DNA of 64,000 bases from Candidatus Dadabacteria bacterium (GCA_009840385.1 VXNX01000013.1:248001-312000); one strand, 5' to 3'; positions 28,961 to 38,923 are shown, counted from the first letter of the stretch. Translations and numbers: made by a program. Notes: generated from the sequence alone by a model not told the origin.

Positions 28961-29917
28961 ATGAACCCGGCTAACCCCTTTGCGTCCCTTCGGGAGGAAA
29001 TGGATAAGCATGTCGTCGGACACGACGAAGTGAAGACTGCTCTTCTTCTGGGAATAATCTCAAGAGAGCACATTTACATTGAAGGTCCTCCAGGTACGGC
29101 AAAGACCATGCTTTCGGAGATCGTTTCCAAGGCAGCCCAGCTCAATTTCTTTTTCTACCAGCTTCACAGAGACACCAGGCTCTCAGAACTTGTCGGAGAC
29201 CTTACCATAGTGAAGGAAGACACCGAACTCGGAGAAAGGATAAAGCAAGATATCATAAAGGGCGGCATACTGACGTCTGAGATTTGTCTTTTAGACGACA
29301 TATCGCGCGCGCCGGGGGAATCACTCAACATACTCCTTCGTATACTTAACGAAAGAAAATTCTTCAACGAACCTATTCCCCTTCTGACAGCAATAGCGAC
29401 AAGCAACCCGACGGCGGACGAGTACTACAACGAACCCCTTGATCCGGCAAACCTCGATCGGTTTATTCTTCAGGTGAAGGCCCTTGGAATTTCCTACGGA
29501 AGAAAATGGGACGAAGCCAGAAAGGTTATCGAGCTTTACGCCGAAAAGCCGTTTGAAGAAAAAATACCAAAAAGAGTAAGCAAAAAGCTTTTCGACAAAA
29601 GTTACAAGAAACTTGAGAAAATCCAGATCCCGCCCGATGTGCAGGAAGGTCTTGCGAGATTTACCGCCATAATGATCGAGGATTTCGGGCTTAACGAAAC
29701 CAACTCCCTTATTACAGACAGGACGTTTTTCGTAAAAGCACTGAAGCTTGTCCGCTCCCACGCGCTTCTGAACGAAAGAGAGGTATGTTCAAGAGAAGAC
29801 CTCGACGTTTTAAGATACATGACCGCTTTCCGGGTTCCTCCCGATGTCTACGAACAGATGGACAATATTCTTCGGAACATAGTTCAGGATAAAAAAAAAA
29901 GCCAGATGACCAGCTAA
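28961..29917 (+). CDS. MoxR-family AAA+ ATPase
   Basis: A 318-residue AAA+ protein of the MoxR group. Walker A is GPPGTAKT at residues 42-49, and Walker B is CLLDDISRAPGESLN, with the family's RAPG after the acidic pair. It also has NERKFFNEPI (pre-sensor insert), sensor-1 AIATSNPTADEY and DPANLDRF with the Arg finger. MoxR ATPases usually act as chaperones with a VWA partner, to mature metal enzymes or envelope complexes. The VWA partner follows 17 bases downstream. The client is not apparent from neighbours. Confidence 0.92.
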   Translation: MNPANPFASLREEMDKHVVGHDEVKTALLLGIISREHIYIEGPPGTAKTMLSEIVSKAAQLNFFFYQLHRDTRLSELVGDLTIVKEDTELGERIKQDIIKGGILTSEICLLDDISRAPGESLNILLRILNERKFFNEPIPLLTAIATSNPTADEYYNEPLDPANLDRFILQVKALGISYGRKWDEARKVIELYAEKPFEEKIPKRVSKKLFDKSYKKLEKIQIPPDVQEGLARFTAIMIEDFGLNETNSLITDRTFFVKALKLVRSHALLNEREVCSREDLDVLRYMTAFRVPPDVYEQMDNILRNIVQDKKKSQMTS

Positions 29918-29934
29918 AGCCTGATCCGGATCAG

Positions 29935-31089
29935 ATGCCTGATTCGGAGTTCGACCAGGATTTTTCTCAGGAACCCAAAGGGGAAATCCCTGACGAGGAA
30001 GCGGACAAGGAAACCGAGAACCCGCTTGCCGAAGCCCAGAAAACCTTCTTCGACGCGCTCAAGGATCTAAAGCAGAACCTTGATAACAACCAGAGCGAAA
30101 TGGCTCCTCCCGAGGGCCAAGACGTGCCGAGCGACCCCACCGGGAACCCCCAGGACAGCGGAAACACGGAAAGGGAGGACAAATCCGCGCGCGCCTACAT
30201 GAGCAGCAAATCCACCAAGGCCGGAGAGGACGACGATACTGTCATCCCGGGAAGGGGAAATACGGAAACCGCCGAGAACATAAAACGCATCATGAGAGTC
30301 CTTGAGGGCAATTTCCAGAAAAGCATGGCCAAGAAAACCTCCCACCCGGGAGGCTCCCCCAGAAAATGGAAACGCATGTCCTCTTTTGACGAGATAGAAG
30401 ATATAGATCCCGTAGAGGCGTTCATATGGTCCCAGCATACCTCTCCCAAACTCCCGCGGGTTCACCTTCGAGAGAAAGAGACGCTCGGAGGAGAAATAGC
30501 CATACTCAGGGACATAAGCACTTCGATGATGGGAGTTTACAGCGAGTGGTCTTCATCCGTCGTAAAGGGAGTAATAGAGCTCGCGAGAAGAAAGAGAATG
30601 AGAATCGGCTATCTGGAATTTAATCACCGCTCAAGAAAACACACGAAAAATTCCCGCTTTTTCACCAGGGACTACAGGTGGATAGAACAGCTTGCGGAGA
30701 AAACGGACTGCTCTGGCAACACAAACTACGAAGAGGCACTTGGAGAAGCGCTTAAGGAATTCCGAGGCAGAGGGCTTAGAAACAAGCACATACTCTTTAT
30801 AACCGACGGAATTCCAACTTCCGGCGATCCAAATGTGGAAGCTCAGAGAGTACGCGCAAAAAGTATAGGCGTCTGCATACACTCCATATTCATCGGGTCG
30901 AAGAACTACCCGCCAATACTTGAAATAATTTCAAAAGAAACGGTCGGAACACAGTTCATGGCGTCAAAGGGGCGTGACGACATAATACGCATAGAGAGAA
31001 AAGACAGGGCTTATCTGCAAGCCGAGCAGGAAAAAATCGCCAGATCGCAGCATGACGGCTTCGCAAGAGCATTCAGAGGAGAGTTCTAG
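29935..31089 (+). CDS. VWA domain protein, partner of the MoxR ATPase
   Basis: A 384-residue protein. The first ~150 residues are acidic and low in complexity, then come NIKRIMRVLEGNF and PRKWKRMSSFDEIEDID. From about 180 a von Willebrand A domain follows, with the MIDAS motif RDISTSM (D-x-S-x-S, near 192), the conserved Thr region (CSGNTNYEEAL) and ILFITDGIPTSGD. There is no signal peptide or membrane helix, so it acts in the cytoplasm with the ATPase just upstream. The pair resembles Mg-chelatase I/D-like and MoxR-VWA systems. Confidence 0.85.
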   Translation: MPDSEFDQDFSQEPKGEIPDEEADKETENPLAEAQKTFFDALKDLKQNLDNNQSEMAPPEGQDVPSDPTGNPQDSGNTEREDKSARAYMSSKSTKAGEDDDTVIPGRGNTETAENIKRIMRVLEGNFQKSMAKKTSHPGGSPRKWKRMSSFDEIEDIDPVEAFIWSQHTSPKLPRVHLREKETLGGEIAILRDISTSMMGVYSEWSSSVVKGVIELARRKRMRIGYLEFNHRSRKHTKNSRFFTRDYRWIEQLAEKTDCSGNTNYEEALGEALKEFRGRGLRNKHILFITDGIPTSGDPNVEAQRVRAKSIGVCIHSIFIGSKNYPPILEIISKETVGTQFMASKGRDDIIRIERKDRAYLQAEQEKIARSQHDGFARAFRGEF

Positions 31090-31120
31090 TATGCCCGAAA
31101 GATGTTTTGAACATAGAAGA

Positions 31121-32122
31121 TTATTGCTTCGCCTTCTTTAAAAGCTTGTTCACGGCATTTAAATGATCCTCGTATTTGCTTGAGAAAATATGGACCCCGT
31201 CTCCGTTTGAGACGAAGTAAAGATAGTCCACGTCTGCCGGTTCAAGCGCCGCGCGGATTGAATCAAGACCAGGGGCGGCTATCGGGCCCGGGGGAAGTCC
31301 TGAAACCACGTAGGTGTTATAGGGAGAAGGGAAACTCAGATCTTTTTTTCTAATATCGCCGTCAAACTTCTCGCCAAGAGCGTAAATCACCGTCGGGTCA
31401 AACTCAAGCTTCATCCCTTTGCGAAGCCGGTTGCGTATTACGGCCGAAACAAGAGGCCTCTCCGGGGAAAAAGCCGTTTCTTTCTCTATCAGTGAGGCGA
31501 TGGTCACAATCTTCTTGATATCGGGTTGCGTGCTTACGATACCAAGCGTCGCGCAAACTTTCCGAAATCTATCGAGCATCGTTTCAATTACCTTTTCCGC
31601 AGGGTAGTCCCGCGCGAAGAAATAAGTATCGGGGAAAATGAATCCCTCAAGATTCGAAACGTCCACGCCAAGTTTTTTCTTGGAATACTCACCGTTTTCC
31701 GCAACCGCGAGAAACTCTTCCCGGGAAACTATCTGCGAGGCATCGAGAATCCCGGCCATCTGTACAAGAGTAATCCCTTCGGGAAAAGTGACTTTCCTTA
31801 AAGACACTTCGCCGCGACGCAGCTTTCTATGAACAGCATAAGGCGTCTCGCCGGCTGAAAACACGTATTCGCCGTGCTTAAGCTTCCTCTGGGTTCCGCT
31901 TAAAAAAGCCGAAAGAAAAAAAACCTCAGCTTTTCTTATCACTCCATCCCCTTCAAGCTTCTCCGCTATAGCGGATAGGCCAAGGCCTTGCGGTATGTCG
32001 ACAATTTTTGTCTCAGTTGAAAAACCGTCTAGGAAATAAAGCCAAGCAGACAAAGCTAAGAGAAGGAAAACAAAAACCGCAAGCCCCGCTGATAAACGGT
32101 TAAATCGACGAGTCCCGCTCAT
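31121..32122 (-). CDS. mltG: Endolytic murein transglycosylase MltG
   Basis: Cleaves nascent glycan strands in the periplasm to set strand length. One N-terminal membrane helix (about 12-30) is followed by a LysM-like part (GLGLSAIAEKLEGDGVI) and the YceG catalytic domain: FPEGITLVQ, LEGFIFPDTYFF (catalytic Glu), IASLIEKE, DPTVIYALG, SPYNTYVVSGLPPGPIAAPG. The 333-residue length is typical. It overlaps the proB stop by four bases (ATGA), so it is coupled to proB. Confidence 0.94.
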   Translation of the reverse strand: MSGTRRFNRLSAGLAVFVFLLLALSAWLYFLDGFSTETKIVDIPQGLGLSAIAEKLEGDGVIRKAEVFFLSAFLSGTQRKLKHGEYVFSAGETPYAVHRKLRRGEVSLRKVTFPEGITLVQMAGILDASQIVSREEFLAVAENGEYSKKKLGVDVSNLEGFIFPDTYFFARDYPAEKVIETMLDRFRKVCATLGIVSTQPDIKKIVTIASLIEKETAFSPERPLVSAVIRNRLRKGMKLEFDPTVIYALGEKFDGDIRKKDLSFPSPYNTYVVSGLPPGPIAAPGLDSIRAALEPADVDYLYFVSNGDGVHIFSSKYEDHLNAVNKLLKKAKQ

Positions 32123-33258
32123 CTGGAGAGTATCACCATCTCGTTTCGGTGGATTATCTCATCGCTGTACCTGTACCCAAGCACATCCTCTATTTCCGAT
32201 GACCTCTTTCCGACGATCTTCCTTACCTCTGAAGAGCCGTAGGAACAAAGCCCTCTTGATATCTCGACCGCAGAGGAATTAAAGCAGCTTACAAGCTCTC
32301 CTATCCCGAATTCTCCCTCAACTTCCTTTATTCCCGAGGGAAGAAGGCTCTTGCCTTTCTTGGTAATCGCCTCTGCGGCGCCCTCATCCAGTATGAGTTT
32401 CCCCTGAGGCTTAAGCGTATAGGCAATCCAGTGCTTTTTGCCCGTGAGCCTTTCCCTTGTCGGAAGTATCACGGTTCCGTATTCGTGGCCGTCAAAAATA
32501 CTCAGAAGAGAATCTTTTCTTTTACCGTTTGCGATTATAGTCGGCACCCCGAAGGCAGCGGCAGACCTTGCCGCCTGAACCTTGGTTCTCATCCCCCCGG
32601 AAGTGGTCTTGCCGAAAGTATCCCCGGCAAAGGACTCTATTCTCGAATCTATCTCCGCGATCGTGGAAAGCAACTTTGCGTTTTCGTCTTTCGCCGGATC
32701 CTTGTCGAAAAAACCCTCCACGTTGCTCAGCAGCACGAGAAGATCCGCTTCCGTAAGGGAAATCACAAGCGCCGCGAGATTGTCATTATCCCCAAACATG
32801 ATTTCCTCGAAGGCCACCGTGTCGTTTTCGTTTATAACGGGAATTATCTCCATCTCAAGCAGCCGCCGGATGGTCTTTCTAGAGTTAAGGAACCTCTTCC
32901 TGTCGGAGAAGCCGTCGCGGGTAAGCAGAATCTGCGCGACATTAAGGCCGAACTCGGAAAAAGCCTCTTCGTAATTCCTGATAAGCTCGGTCTGACCGCA
33001 AGCCGAGATCGCCTGTTTTACGTCTATCTCCCGGGGTTTGGTCGAAAGACCCAATTTCTTCATCCCCGACGCTATGGCTCCCGAAGAAACTATGATCGTT
33101 CTCACTCCCCTCTGCTTAAGGTTAAAGATCTGCTTCGCCATTTCCTTGAAAACAGACTCGTTAAGAGACCCGTCGCCGTGGGTAAGCACGCTGCTTCCTA
33201 TCTTGACTACGGCGGTCTTTACCTTCTTGATGAGATTTTTTCTTTCCTGCTCGCTCAT
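32119..33258 (-). CDS. proB: Glutamate 5-kinase ProB
   Basis: Phosphorylates glutamate at the start of proline synthesis. The amino-acid-kinase domain has VKIGSSVLTHGDGSL, VSSGAIASGMKKLG, PVINENDTVAF and TFGKTTSGGMRTKVQAA. A C-terminal PUA domain follows (about 280-370, GKLILDEGAAEAITKKGKSLL). The 379-residue length is the full two-domain form. ProA is not adjacent. It is coupled to mltG downstream. Confidence 0.95.
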   Translation of the reverse strand: MSEQERKNLIKKVKTAVVKIGSSVLTHGDGSLNESVFKEMAKQIFNLKQRGVRTIIVSSGAIASGMKKLGLSTKPREIDVKQAISACGQTELIRNYEEAFSEFGLNVAQILLTRDGFSDRKRFLNSRKTIRRLLEMEIIPVINENDTVAFEEIMFGDNDNLAALVISLTEADLLVLLSNVEGFFDKDPAKDENAKLLSTIAEIDSRIESFAGDTFGKTTSGGMRTKVQAARSAAAFGVPTIIANGKRKDSLLSIFDGHEYGTVILPTRERLTGKKHWIAYTLKPQGKLILDEGAAEAITKKGKSLLPSGIKEVEGEFGIGELVSCFNSSAVEISRGLCSYGSSEVRKIVGKRSSEIEDVLGYRYSDEIIHRNEMVILSR

Positions 33259-33297
33259 GGCGGTTCTATTCTACCCAAATACGAAAATCCATCCTAT

Positions 33298-33326
33298 TTG
33301 ACAACAAATAAGGCTCTTGATATCTT
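33298..33326 (+). promoter_or_regulatory. Sigma-70-type promoter of tRNA-Gly
   Basis: A perfect -35 TTGACA (33298-33303) and a -10 TATCTT (33321-33326) with a 17-base spacer. The start would fall near 33333, about ten bases before the tRNA. Confidence 0.7.
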
Positions 33327-33343
33327 TTCAGTTCGCTTTCGTT

Positions 33344-33420
33344 GCGGGAATAGCTCAGTTGGCTAGAGCGTCTCCTTGCCAAGGAGAAGGTCGCGGGTTC
33401 GAATCCCGTTTCCCGCTCCA
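33344..33420 (+). tRNA. tRNA-Gly (anticodon GCC)
   Basis: A full cloverleaf: acceptor GCGGGAA/TTCCCGC, D arm with AGCTCAGTTGG, anticodon stem TCTCC/GGAGA with loop TTGCCAA (GCC), T arm GCGGG-TTCGAAT-CCCGT, discriminator T and an encoded CCA. It stands alone with its own promoter. Confidence 0.97.
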
Positions 33421-33438
33421 CTTCCCACACTGTTCCGT

Positions 33439-34176
33439 TCATATCTCGGTTTCTTCGAAAAATTCGCCGATTTTCCTGCGGATCACTATATCAGCCTCAT
33501 CATCAAAAGGAGTTTCCATCAGATTTATGATCACAAGCGCGGCTCCTTTGGAGAGAGCTAGGCGAGGAAGTCCGCTCGCCGGAGCAACGAGAAGGGAAGA
33601 GCCCATAACGATAAGCGCTTCCGAGTTTGAAACGAGATCAATCGATTTCTCCCACGGTTCCTCTGGAAGAGCTTCCCCGAAAAAAACGGCATCGGGCTTC
33701 AAAATTCCCTCGCACCGCGAGCAGAGCGGAGGATTTTCTCCCTCAAAAACCCTGCTCATCACATCTTCCATCGGATAGTACTCCCGGCACTGGAGACAAA
33801 CAACGCGTCTTACGGAACCGTGGAGCTCAAACACGTTCTCAGAACCCGCCTTGGTGTGCAGGCCGTCCACGTTCTGCGTTATAACCCCCTTGAGCCAGCC
33901 CCTTTCCTCAAGACGCGCAAGTGCGTAATGGCCCGCATTGGGTTCGGCGGCAGCCCTGACCGGATAGGATTCCATGGCGTAGGAATAGTAATTCTCGGGA
34001 TTTCTCAAAAACCCGGAGAGCGAGACCACTGACTGGTCCATTTTTTCCCACATGCCGGTTCCGGGAGAACGGTAGTCAGGTATTCCGGATTCGGTACTTA
34101 TTCCGGCTCCAGTGAAGGCAACCGCGCTCTTGGTTTCCTCCAGCAGTTCCAAAAAAAGCTTGACTTCCGTTTCCAT
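33439..34176 (-). CDS. cobB: Sir2-family NAD-dependent protein deacylase
   Basis: Removes acyl groups from lysines with NAD. The NAD-binding GAGISTESGIPDYRSPGTG, the catalytic QNVDGLHTKAG with the His in FELHGS, four zinc Cys (CLQCREYY and CSRCEG) and the VMGSSLLVAPAS block are intact. The residues that mark desuccinylases (Tyr and Arg after GAGIS) are not obvious, so a deacetylase is more likely. The 245-residue length is normal. It is the last gene of the leftward gyrA-thioesterase-GST-sirtuin run. Confidence 0.92.
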   Translation of the reverse strand: METEVKLFLELLEETKSAVAFTGAGISTESGIPDYRSPGTGMWEKMDQSVVSLSGFLRNPENYYSYAMESYPVRAAAEPNAGHYALARLEERGWLKGVITQNVDGLHTKAGSENVFELHGSVRRVVCLQCREYYPMEDVMSRVFEGENPPLCSRCEGILKPDAVFFGEALPEEPWEKSIDLVSNSEALIVMGSSLLVAPASGLPRLALSKGAALVIINLMETPFDDEADIVIRRKIGEFFEETEI

Positions 34177-34191
34177 AAAGTACAGCCAGCA

Positions 34192-34797
34192 CTACCCGGC
34201 AAAAGCAATGAAGTTCGGAGTTTCTTCGACGCTCCCACACCACCTTCTGACCGACGGATAAATCTCCAGGTCGAATCCCCCTTCGCCGCAAAGCATTGTG
34301 TAAGGATAGCACGCGATGTCCGCTATGGAGTAACTCCCGCAGAGAAACTCGTTTCGGGAAAGGTGGTCTTCAAGAATCGCAAGCGCGACGTTTCCTTGTG
34401 CGTGAAGTTTCTCTAGCGTCCCTGGCGGCACTTGGTCGGGGGACAGAAACTTCACAAAATACCTTGCGAGCGCCAAGTTAGGATCTACAGTTGTCTTTCC
34501 GAAAAAAGTCCACTGCGCAATCAGACCATAAGTTTCCGGATCATCCGATAAATAGGGATTCGGAGAAAATTTCTTTGCCAAGTAGAAAAGTATTGCGTTT
34601 GATTCCCACATAACAAAGTTCCCATCCGCAAGAACCGGGATCTTGCAGTTGGGATTAAGCGCGGAAAACTCCTTTTTTTTATGTTCCCCCGCGAATATAT
34701 CCACAGTCACTCCCTCATATTCGACCGAGAGCTGGTGCAGGAGAAGTTTCGCTTTGTAGGCGTTTCCAGAAAGCGGATGTTCGTAGAGTCTTATCAT
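34192..34797 (-). CDS. Glutathione S-transferase family protein
   Basis: A 201-residue two-domain protein. The N-terminal thioredoxin-like part has LYEHPLSGNAYKAKLLL, NPNCKIPVLADG (cis-Pro) and WESNAILFYLAKKF (the Glu-Ser pair that binds the gamma-glutamyl group). The helical C-terminal part has the N-capping block YSIADIACYPY. It follows the theta/beta-like bacterial GSTs. The substrate is unknown. Its ATG directly abuts the stop of the thioesterase gene upstream. Confidence 0.88.
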   Translation of the reverse strand: MIRLYEHPLSGNAYKAKLLLHQLSVEYEGVTVDIFAGEHKKKEFSALNPNCKIPVLADGNFVMWESNAILFYLAKKFSPNPYLSDDPETYGLIAQWTFFGKTTVDPNLALARYFVKFLSPDQVPPGTLEKLHAQGNVALAILEDHLSRNEFLCGSYSIADIACYPYTMLCGEGGFDLEIYPSVRRWCGSVEETPNFIAFAG

Positions 34798-35292
34798 TTA
34801 ATCCCTCACATATTGCAAGAATTCTTCGCTCAGAAGCTCAGGGCCCAGTATCTCGCGCAGAGTTTCCTTTCGGGGGAACACGTAGGTCACCGCGGCACTT
34901 GCAAGCTCGGTTCCGTCCTCATCCCTTATTACCGAATCGACTTCAACTCTTCTTCCCCTGATCTCCCTTATCTTGGCTCTCACGTCAAGCATTGTGCCGC
35001 TTGGAACCTTTTTCATGTAAGCAATGTCTATTTTCGCCGTAAAGGCAATCTTGCGGGTTTCATTGAACATGGCCCAGAAAGAAACCTCGTCGACAAGAGC
35101 ACACTGAACTCCCCCGTGCACTATCCCCGGCCAGCCGCAAAAATGCTCCTCGGCAGAAATGGTAGTGAAAACCTCGTCGGTTTCCTGATCATGAAAAAAT
35201 TTAAGGCGGAGTCCGTGCTCATTGTGCGGACCGCACGCAAAGCAGTTATAGCCTGGAAAACCGGAGAGCACGTTTTCGACTTCCTTTATCAT
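34798..35292 (-). CDS. PaaI-type hotdog thioesterase
   Basis: A 164-residue protein with a short N-terminal YNCFACGPHNEHGLRLKFFHD motif common in these proteins, followed by the hotdog domain with the PaaI signature GWPGIVHGGVQCALVDEVSFWAM (HGG plus an acidic residue as catalyst). It hydrolyses an acyl-CoA whose identity cannot be seen. Its ATG overlaps the gyrA stop by one base (TGATG), so it is coupled to gyrA. Confidence 0.85.
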   Translation of the reverse strand: MIKEVENVLSGFPGYNCFACGPHNEHGLRLKFFHDQETDEVFTTISAEEHFCGWPGIVHGGVQCALVDEVSFWAMFNETRKIAFTAKIDIAYMKKVPSGTMLDVRAKIREIRGRRVEVDSVIRDEDGTELASAAVTYVFPRKETLREILGPELLSEEFLQYVRD

Positions 35293-37724
35293 CAGTCTCC
35301 CTCCGCGACTTTCGCAACCGCGGCCACAAGTTCCTCGGGCTCAAGGTTTATGACTTTCACCCCTTGGGCGGCTCGGCCCGTGTTACGTATCTCGGAAACG
35401 CTCGTTCTTATAATCTTGCCGCCCTGATTACTTATGAGCATTATCTCCGTATCATCATCCACTTGGAACCCCCCGACCACTCTTCCATTTCGCTCGGTTA
35501 TGTTGACGGTCTTCACCCCCACCCCTCCCCTTTTCGTGAGCCTGTACTCCGAGATTAGGGTGCACTTGCCGTAGCCCATCTCGGTTATGGTAAGTATCTG
35601 CGCGTTCTGGTTCCTTATGACCTCAAGACTCACCACTTCGTCACCTTCTCTGAGCCTTATACCTTTAACACCTGTCGACACCCTGCCCATGTTCCTGACG
35701 TCCGTGCCTTTGAACCTGATCGCCTGGCCGTTCCTTGAAGTAAGAAGCACCTCGTCGTCCTCTGACGCAAGCGCCGCTCCCACAAGTTCATCTCCCTCGA
35801 GTATGTTAAGGGCTTTTATCCCTCCTACGCGGGGATTTGAATATGCTCTCAGCTTCGTTTTCTTAACGATTCCGTTTCGAGTCGCCATGACTATTGAGAC
35901 GTCTTCGGCGAAGTCCTTTACGGGCAACACGGCTGCCACCTTCTCTCCCTTATCAAGATTAAGCAGGTTCACCATCGCCCTTCCCCGCGCGGTGGGAGAG
36001 GCCTCGGGAATCTGGTAGACCTTGAGCCAGTAGCATCTTCCTAGGCTTGAGAAAAACAGAATGCTGGTGTGTCTTGACGCGGTGAACAGGTCGTTAACGA
36101 AATCGGCATCCTTGGTGCCCATTCCGGTTCTTCCCCTCCCGCCCCTTCTCTGGTTTCGGTAAACGCTGAGCGGTATGCTCTTTATGTAACCCCCGTAGGT
36201 GGTGGTAACCACCATCTCCTCGTCGGTTATAAGATCCTCGATGGATATCTCCCCGACGTCCTCAACGATTTCGGTTCTCCTTGTGTCCCCGAATTTTTCC
36301 CTCAGCTCGGTTAGTTCTTCCACCGCAAGATCGAGTATCAGTTTTTCGCTTTCCAGTATCTCCCTTAGTTTGGCCACGGTGGCGATAAGCTCGCGTCTTT
36401 CCTCGAGTATCTTGTCCCTCTCAAGTGCCGTAAGTCTCTGAAGGCGCATCTCCAAGATGGCCTGAGCCTGGCGCTCCGAAAGCGCAAACGTCCGCACAAG
36501 ACCCGCTTTCGCGGCCGCGGGGCTCTCGGAACCTTTTATGAGCTCGACGATCTCATCGAGGTTATCAAGAGCGATCTTGAACCCCTCAAGAATGTGAAGA
36601 CGCTCCTCCGCCTTGCGAAGCTCATACTGGGTTCTTCGGGTAATTACTTCTTTTCTGTGCTCTATGAAGTAGGCAAGGAGTTCCTTTAAGCTAAGAACCT
36701 TCGGCTGGTTTCTCACAAGCGCCAGCATTATGATGCCGAAGGAGGTATACATCTGCGTATGCTTGTAGAGCTGGTTAAGAACCACCTGGGCGTGCTCCCC
36801 GCTCTTCACGTCGATAACGAGCCTTATACCTTCTCTGTCGGACTCATCCCGTATGTCGGTGATCCCCTTTATCTTTTCCTCCCTTACGAGTTCGGCGATT
36901 TTCTGGGCAAGCCGCGCCTTGTTAACTTGATAGGGAAGCTCGGTGACGATTATCACCTCCCTTCCTCCTTTTTTCTGCTTCTCTATGCGAACCCTTGCCC
37001 TCGTCCTGACTATTCCGCGGCCGGTGGCATAAGCAGTGCGGATGTCATCGCGACCGCTTACGAAACCCCCCGTGGGAAAATCTGGCCCCGGCATGATCTC
37101 AAGAAGCCTGTCCACAGTGATGTTGGGGTCGCGTATCTGTGCCACTACGGCATCGAGAAGCTCCCCAAGGTTATGAGGAGGAATATTGGTTGACATGCCC
37201 ACCGCGATTCCCGAAGAACCGTTTAGAAGCAGGTTCGGCACCTTGGTCGGCAGCACGCTCGGCTCAAGTTCTCCCCCGTCGTAGTTCGGATAGAACTCAA
37301 CCGTTTCTTTATCCAGATCCTCAAGCATCTCAGAAGAAATTCTCGAGAGCCTGACTTCCGTGTAGCGCATGGCCGCCGGGCTGTCCCCGTCAACGGAGCC
37401 GAAATTACCCTGACCATCGACAAGCGGGATCCTCATGGAGAAATCCTGAGCCATACGGACAAGGGAATCGTAGATCGCCGAGTCTCCGTGAGGATGATAT
37501 TTACCCATGACGTCCCCGACCACCCTGGCGGATTTCTTGTAGGGGCGGTTCCACACATTTCCTGCCTCGCTCATCCCGTAGAGAATTCTCCTGTGAACGG
37601 GCTTGAGTCCGTCGCGCACGTCGGGAAGAGCCCTTCCGACTATGACGCTCATGGAGTAACTGAGATAGGACTCCTTCATCTCATCTTCAATGTTTACAGT
37701 CTGCACTCTGGATGAAGTGTCCAT
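35292..37724 (-). CDS. gyrA: DNA gyrase subunit A
   Basis: The breaking-rejoining subunit of gyrase. The N-terminal part has [51 protein letters not shown] (quinolone-region Ser and Asp in the sensitive state) and the catalytic Tyr in [11 protein letters not shown]. The C-terminal pinwheel carries the gyrase box QRRGGRG, which sets it apart from ParC. The 810-residue length is normal. It heads the leftward run ending with the sirtuin; gyrB is not in the window. Confidence 0.97.
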   Translation of the reverse strand: MDTSSRVQTVNIEDEMKESYLSYSMSVIVGRALPDVRDGLKPVHRRILYGMSEAGNVWNRPYKKSARVVGDVMGKYHPHGDSAIYDSLVRMAQDFSMRIPLVDGQGNFGSVDGDSPAAMRYTEVRLSRISSEMLEDLDKETVEFYPNYDGGELEPSVLPTKVPNLLLNGSSGIAVGMSTNIPPHNLGELLDAVVAQIRDPNITVDRLLEIMPGPDFPTGGFVSGRDDIRTAYATGRGIVRTRARVRIEKQKKGGREVIIVTELPYQVNKARLAQKIAELVREEKIKGITDIRDESDREGIRLVIDVKSGEHAQVVLNQLYKHTQMYTSFGIIMLALVRNQPKVLSLKELLAYFIEHRKEVITRRTQYELRKAEERLHILEGFKIALDNLDEIVELIKGSESPAAAKAGLVRTFALSERQAQAILEMRLQRLTALERDKILEERRELIATVAKLREILESEKLILDLAVEELTELREKFGDTRRTEIVEDVGEISIEDLITDEEMVVTTTYGGYIKSIPLSVYRNQRRGGRGRTGMGTKDADFVNDLFTASRHTSILFFSSLGRCYWLKVYQIPEASPTARGRAMVNLLNLDKGEKVAAVLPVKDFAEDVSIVMATRNGIVKKTKLRAYSNPRVGGIKALNILEGDELVGAALASEDDEVLLTSRNGQAIRFKGTDVRNMGRVSTGVKGIRLREGDEVVSLEVIRNQNAQILTITEMGYGKCTLISEYRLTKRGGVGVKTVNITERNGRVVGGFQVDDDTEIMLISNQGGKIIRTSVSEIRNTGRAAQGVKVINLEPEELVAAVAKVAEGD

Positions 37725-37870
37725 TCCTGAAAAAACCCTCCGGAGAAAAGAAAAAGAATGGTTGTGAAATAAACCAGTTAGAATGATATTTTACATGAAT
37801 AAATCTGCGACTTCCAGAGCAAAACGCGGAGTAAATCTAGTCTTGCCGAAAGAGTTCGTATACAATCGAC

Positions 37871-38419
37871 ATGCGCGTACTTACCGGACAATCCAAGGGA
37901 AGGATACTGAAGGTTCCGAGAGGAGAATCGCTTAGACCAACCGCGGCCAGGATAAAAAAATCGATGTTCGACATATTGGGTCCTGAAGTTCCTGGAACAA
38001 GCGTGCTTGACCTGTTCTCGGGCTCGGGAAATCTGGGAATCGAGGCTTTAAGCCTAGGTGCCTCATCCTGCGTGTTTGTTGAGAAAAACCCTGCCGCGGC
38101 GGGGATAATCGCCCGGAATCTGCGTTCCTGCGGGTACGGTGAGCAATCGAGAATACTCAATTTTGATTTCAGGAAAGCATTGAGTATGTTAAGTGCGGAA
38201 AATTTTGGGTTTGATCTTGTTTTCATTGATCCCCCGTATAAGTTTTACGAAAAGACAGAGCCGCACTCGCTTGCCCGCGAGATAGGAAGTGTCGTCGGAG
38301 AAAAAGGAATCATGGTCATTGAACATCCGTCCGGAAATGTTATGAGACCTGAAGGATTTGAGGTGAGAACCAGAAAATACGGAGGCACCTCCGTAAGTTT
38401 TTTAAGGAGACTCGATTGA
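37871..38419 (+). CDS. rsmD: 16S rRNA (guanine966-N2)-methyltransferase RsmD
   Basis: Methylates G966 of 16S rRNA. RVLTGQSKGRILKVP at the start, SVLDLFSGSGNLGIEALSLGA (SAM loop), VEKNPAA and the catalytic IDPPYKFYE (DPPY) are all visible. The 182-residue length is typical. A near-consensus -10 TACAAT (37861-37866) sits so close to the ATG that a leaderless transcript is possible; no ribosome site is seen. It is followed by coaD with a four-base overlap, the usual rsmD-coaD pairing. Confidence 0.94.
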   Translation: MRVLTGQSKGRILKVPRGESLRPTAARIKKSMFDILGPEVPGTSVLDLFSGSGNLGIEALSLGASSCVFVEKNPAAAGIIARNLRSCGYGEQSRILNFDFRKALSMLSAENFGFDLVFIDPPYKFYEKTEPHSLAREIGSVVGEKGIMVIEHPSGNVMRPEGFEVRTRKYGGTSVSFLRRLD

Positions 38420-38922
38420 ACGGCAAAACTGTAATATATCCGGGTTCATTTGACCCTTTCACAAACGGGCACCTGAACATAATCGCCCGGGCGGCAGGGA
38501 TCTTCGAGAAAATCATAATCTCGGTCGGACACAACACTTCCAAGAAAACGACCCTCTCGACCGAGGAGAGGGTGTCTCTCATTGCCGAGGTGACCAAGGA
38601 TTACCCCAATGTCGAGGTTGAAAGCTTCGAGGGACTGCTGGTCGACTACATAAGGAAAAAAGAAACCAACACCATACTGCGCGGAATGAGATGCCACTCA
38701 GACTTTGAGTACGAACTTCAGATGGCCACCGCGAACAAGCTTATGAACGAAGAGGTGGAGACGCTGTTTATGGTGACCGAAAGCCAGTTCTCCCACATAA
38801 GCTCATCTCTGATAAAGGAAATAATCTCTCTGGGAGGTTCCGCAAAGGGTTTCGTCCCGGCGGCGGTTGAGGAAAAACTGATCGAAAAACTCCGCCCGGC
38901 AAAAAAGCGGAGGAAAAAATAA
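38416..38922 (+). CDS. coaD: Phosphopantetheine adenylyltransferase CoaD
   Basis: Adenylates 4'-phosphopantetheine in CoA synthesis. The nucleotidyltransferase start VIYPGSFDPFTNGHLNII (T-x-GH), the LRGMRCHSDFEYE block and SSSLIKEI are canonical. The 168-residue length includes a basic tail (KKRRKK). It starts at TTG, with the TTGA overlap to rsmD and GGAGA upstream. Confidence 0.95.
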   Translation: MNGKTVIYPGSFDPFTNGHLNIIARAAGIFEKIIISVGHNTSKKTTLSTEERVSLIAEVTKDYPNVEVESFEGLLVDYIRKKETNTILRGMRCHSDFEYELQMATANKLMNEEVETLFMVTESQFSHISSSLIKEIISLGGSAKGFVPAAVEEKLIEKLRPAKKRRKK

Positions 38923-38923
38923 A

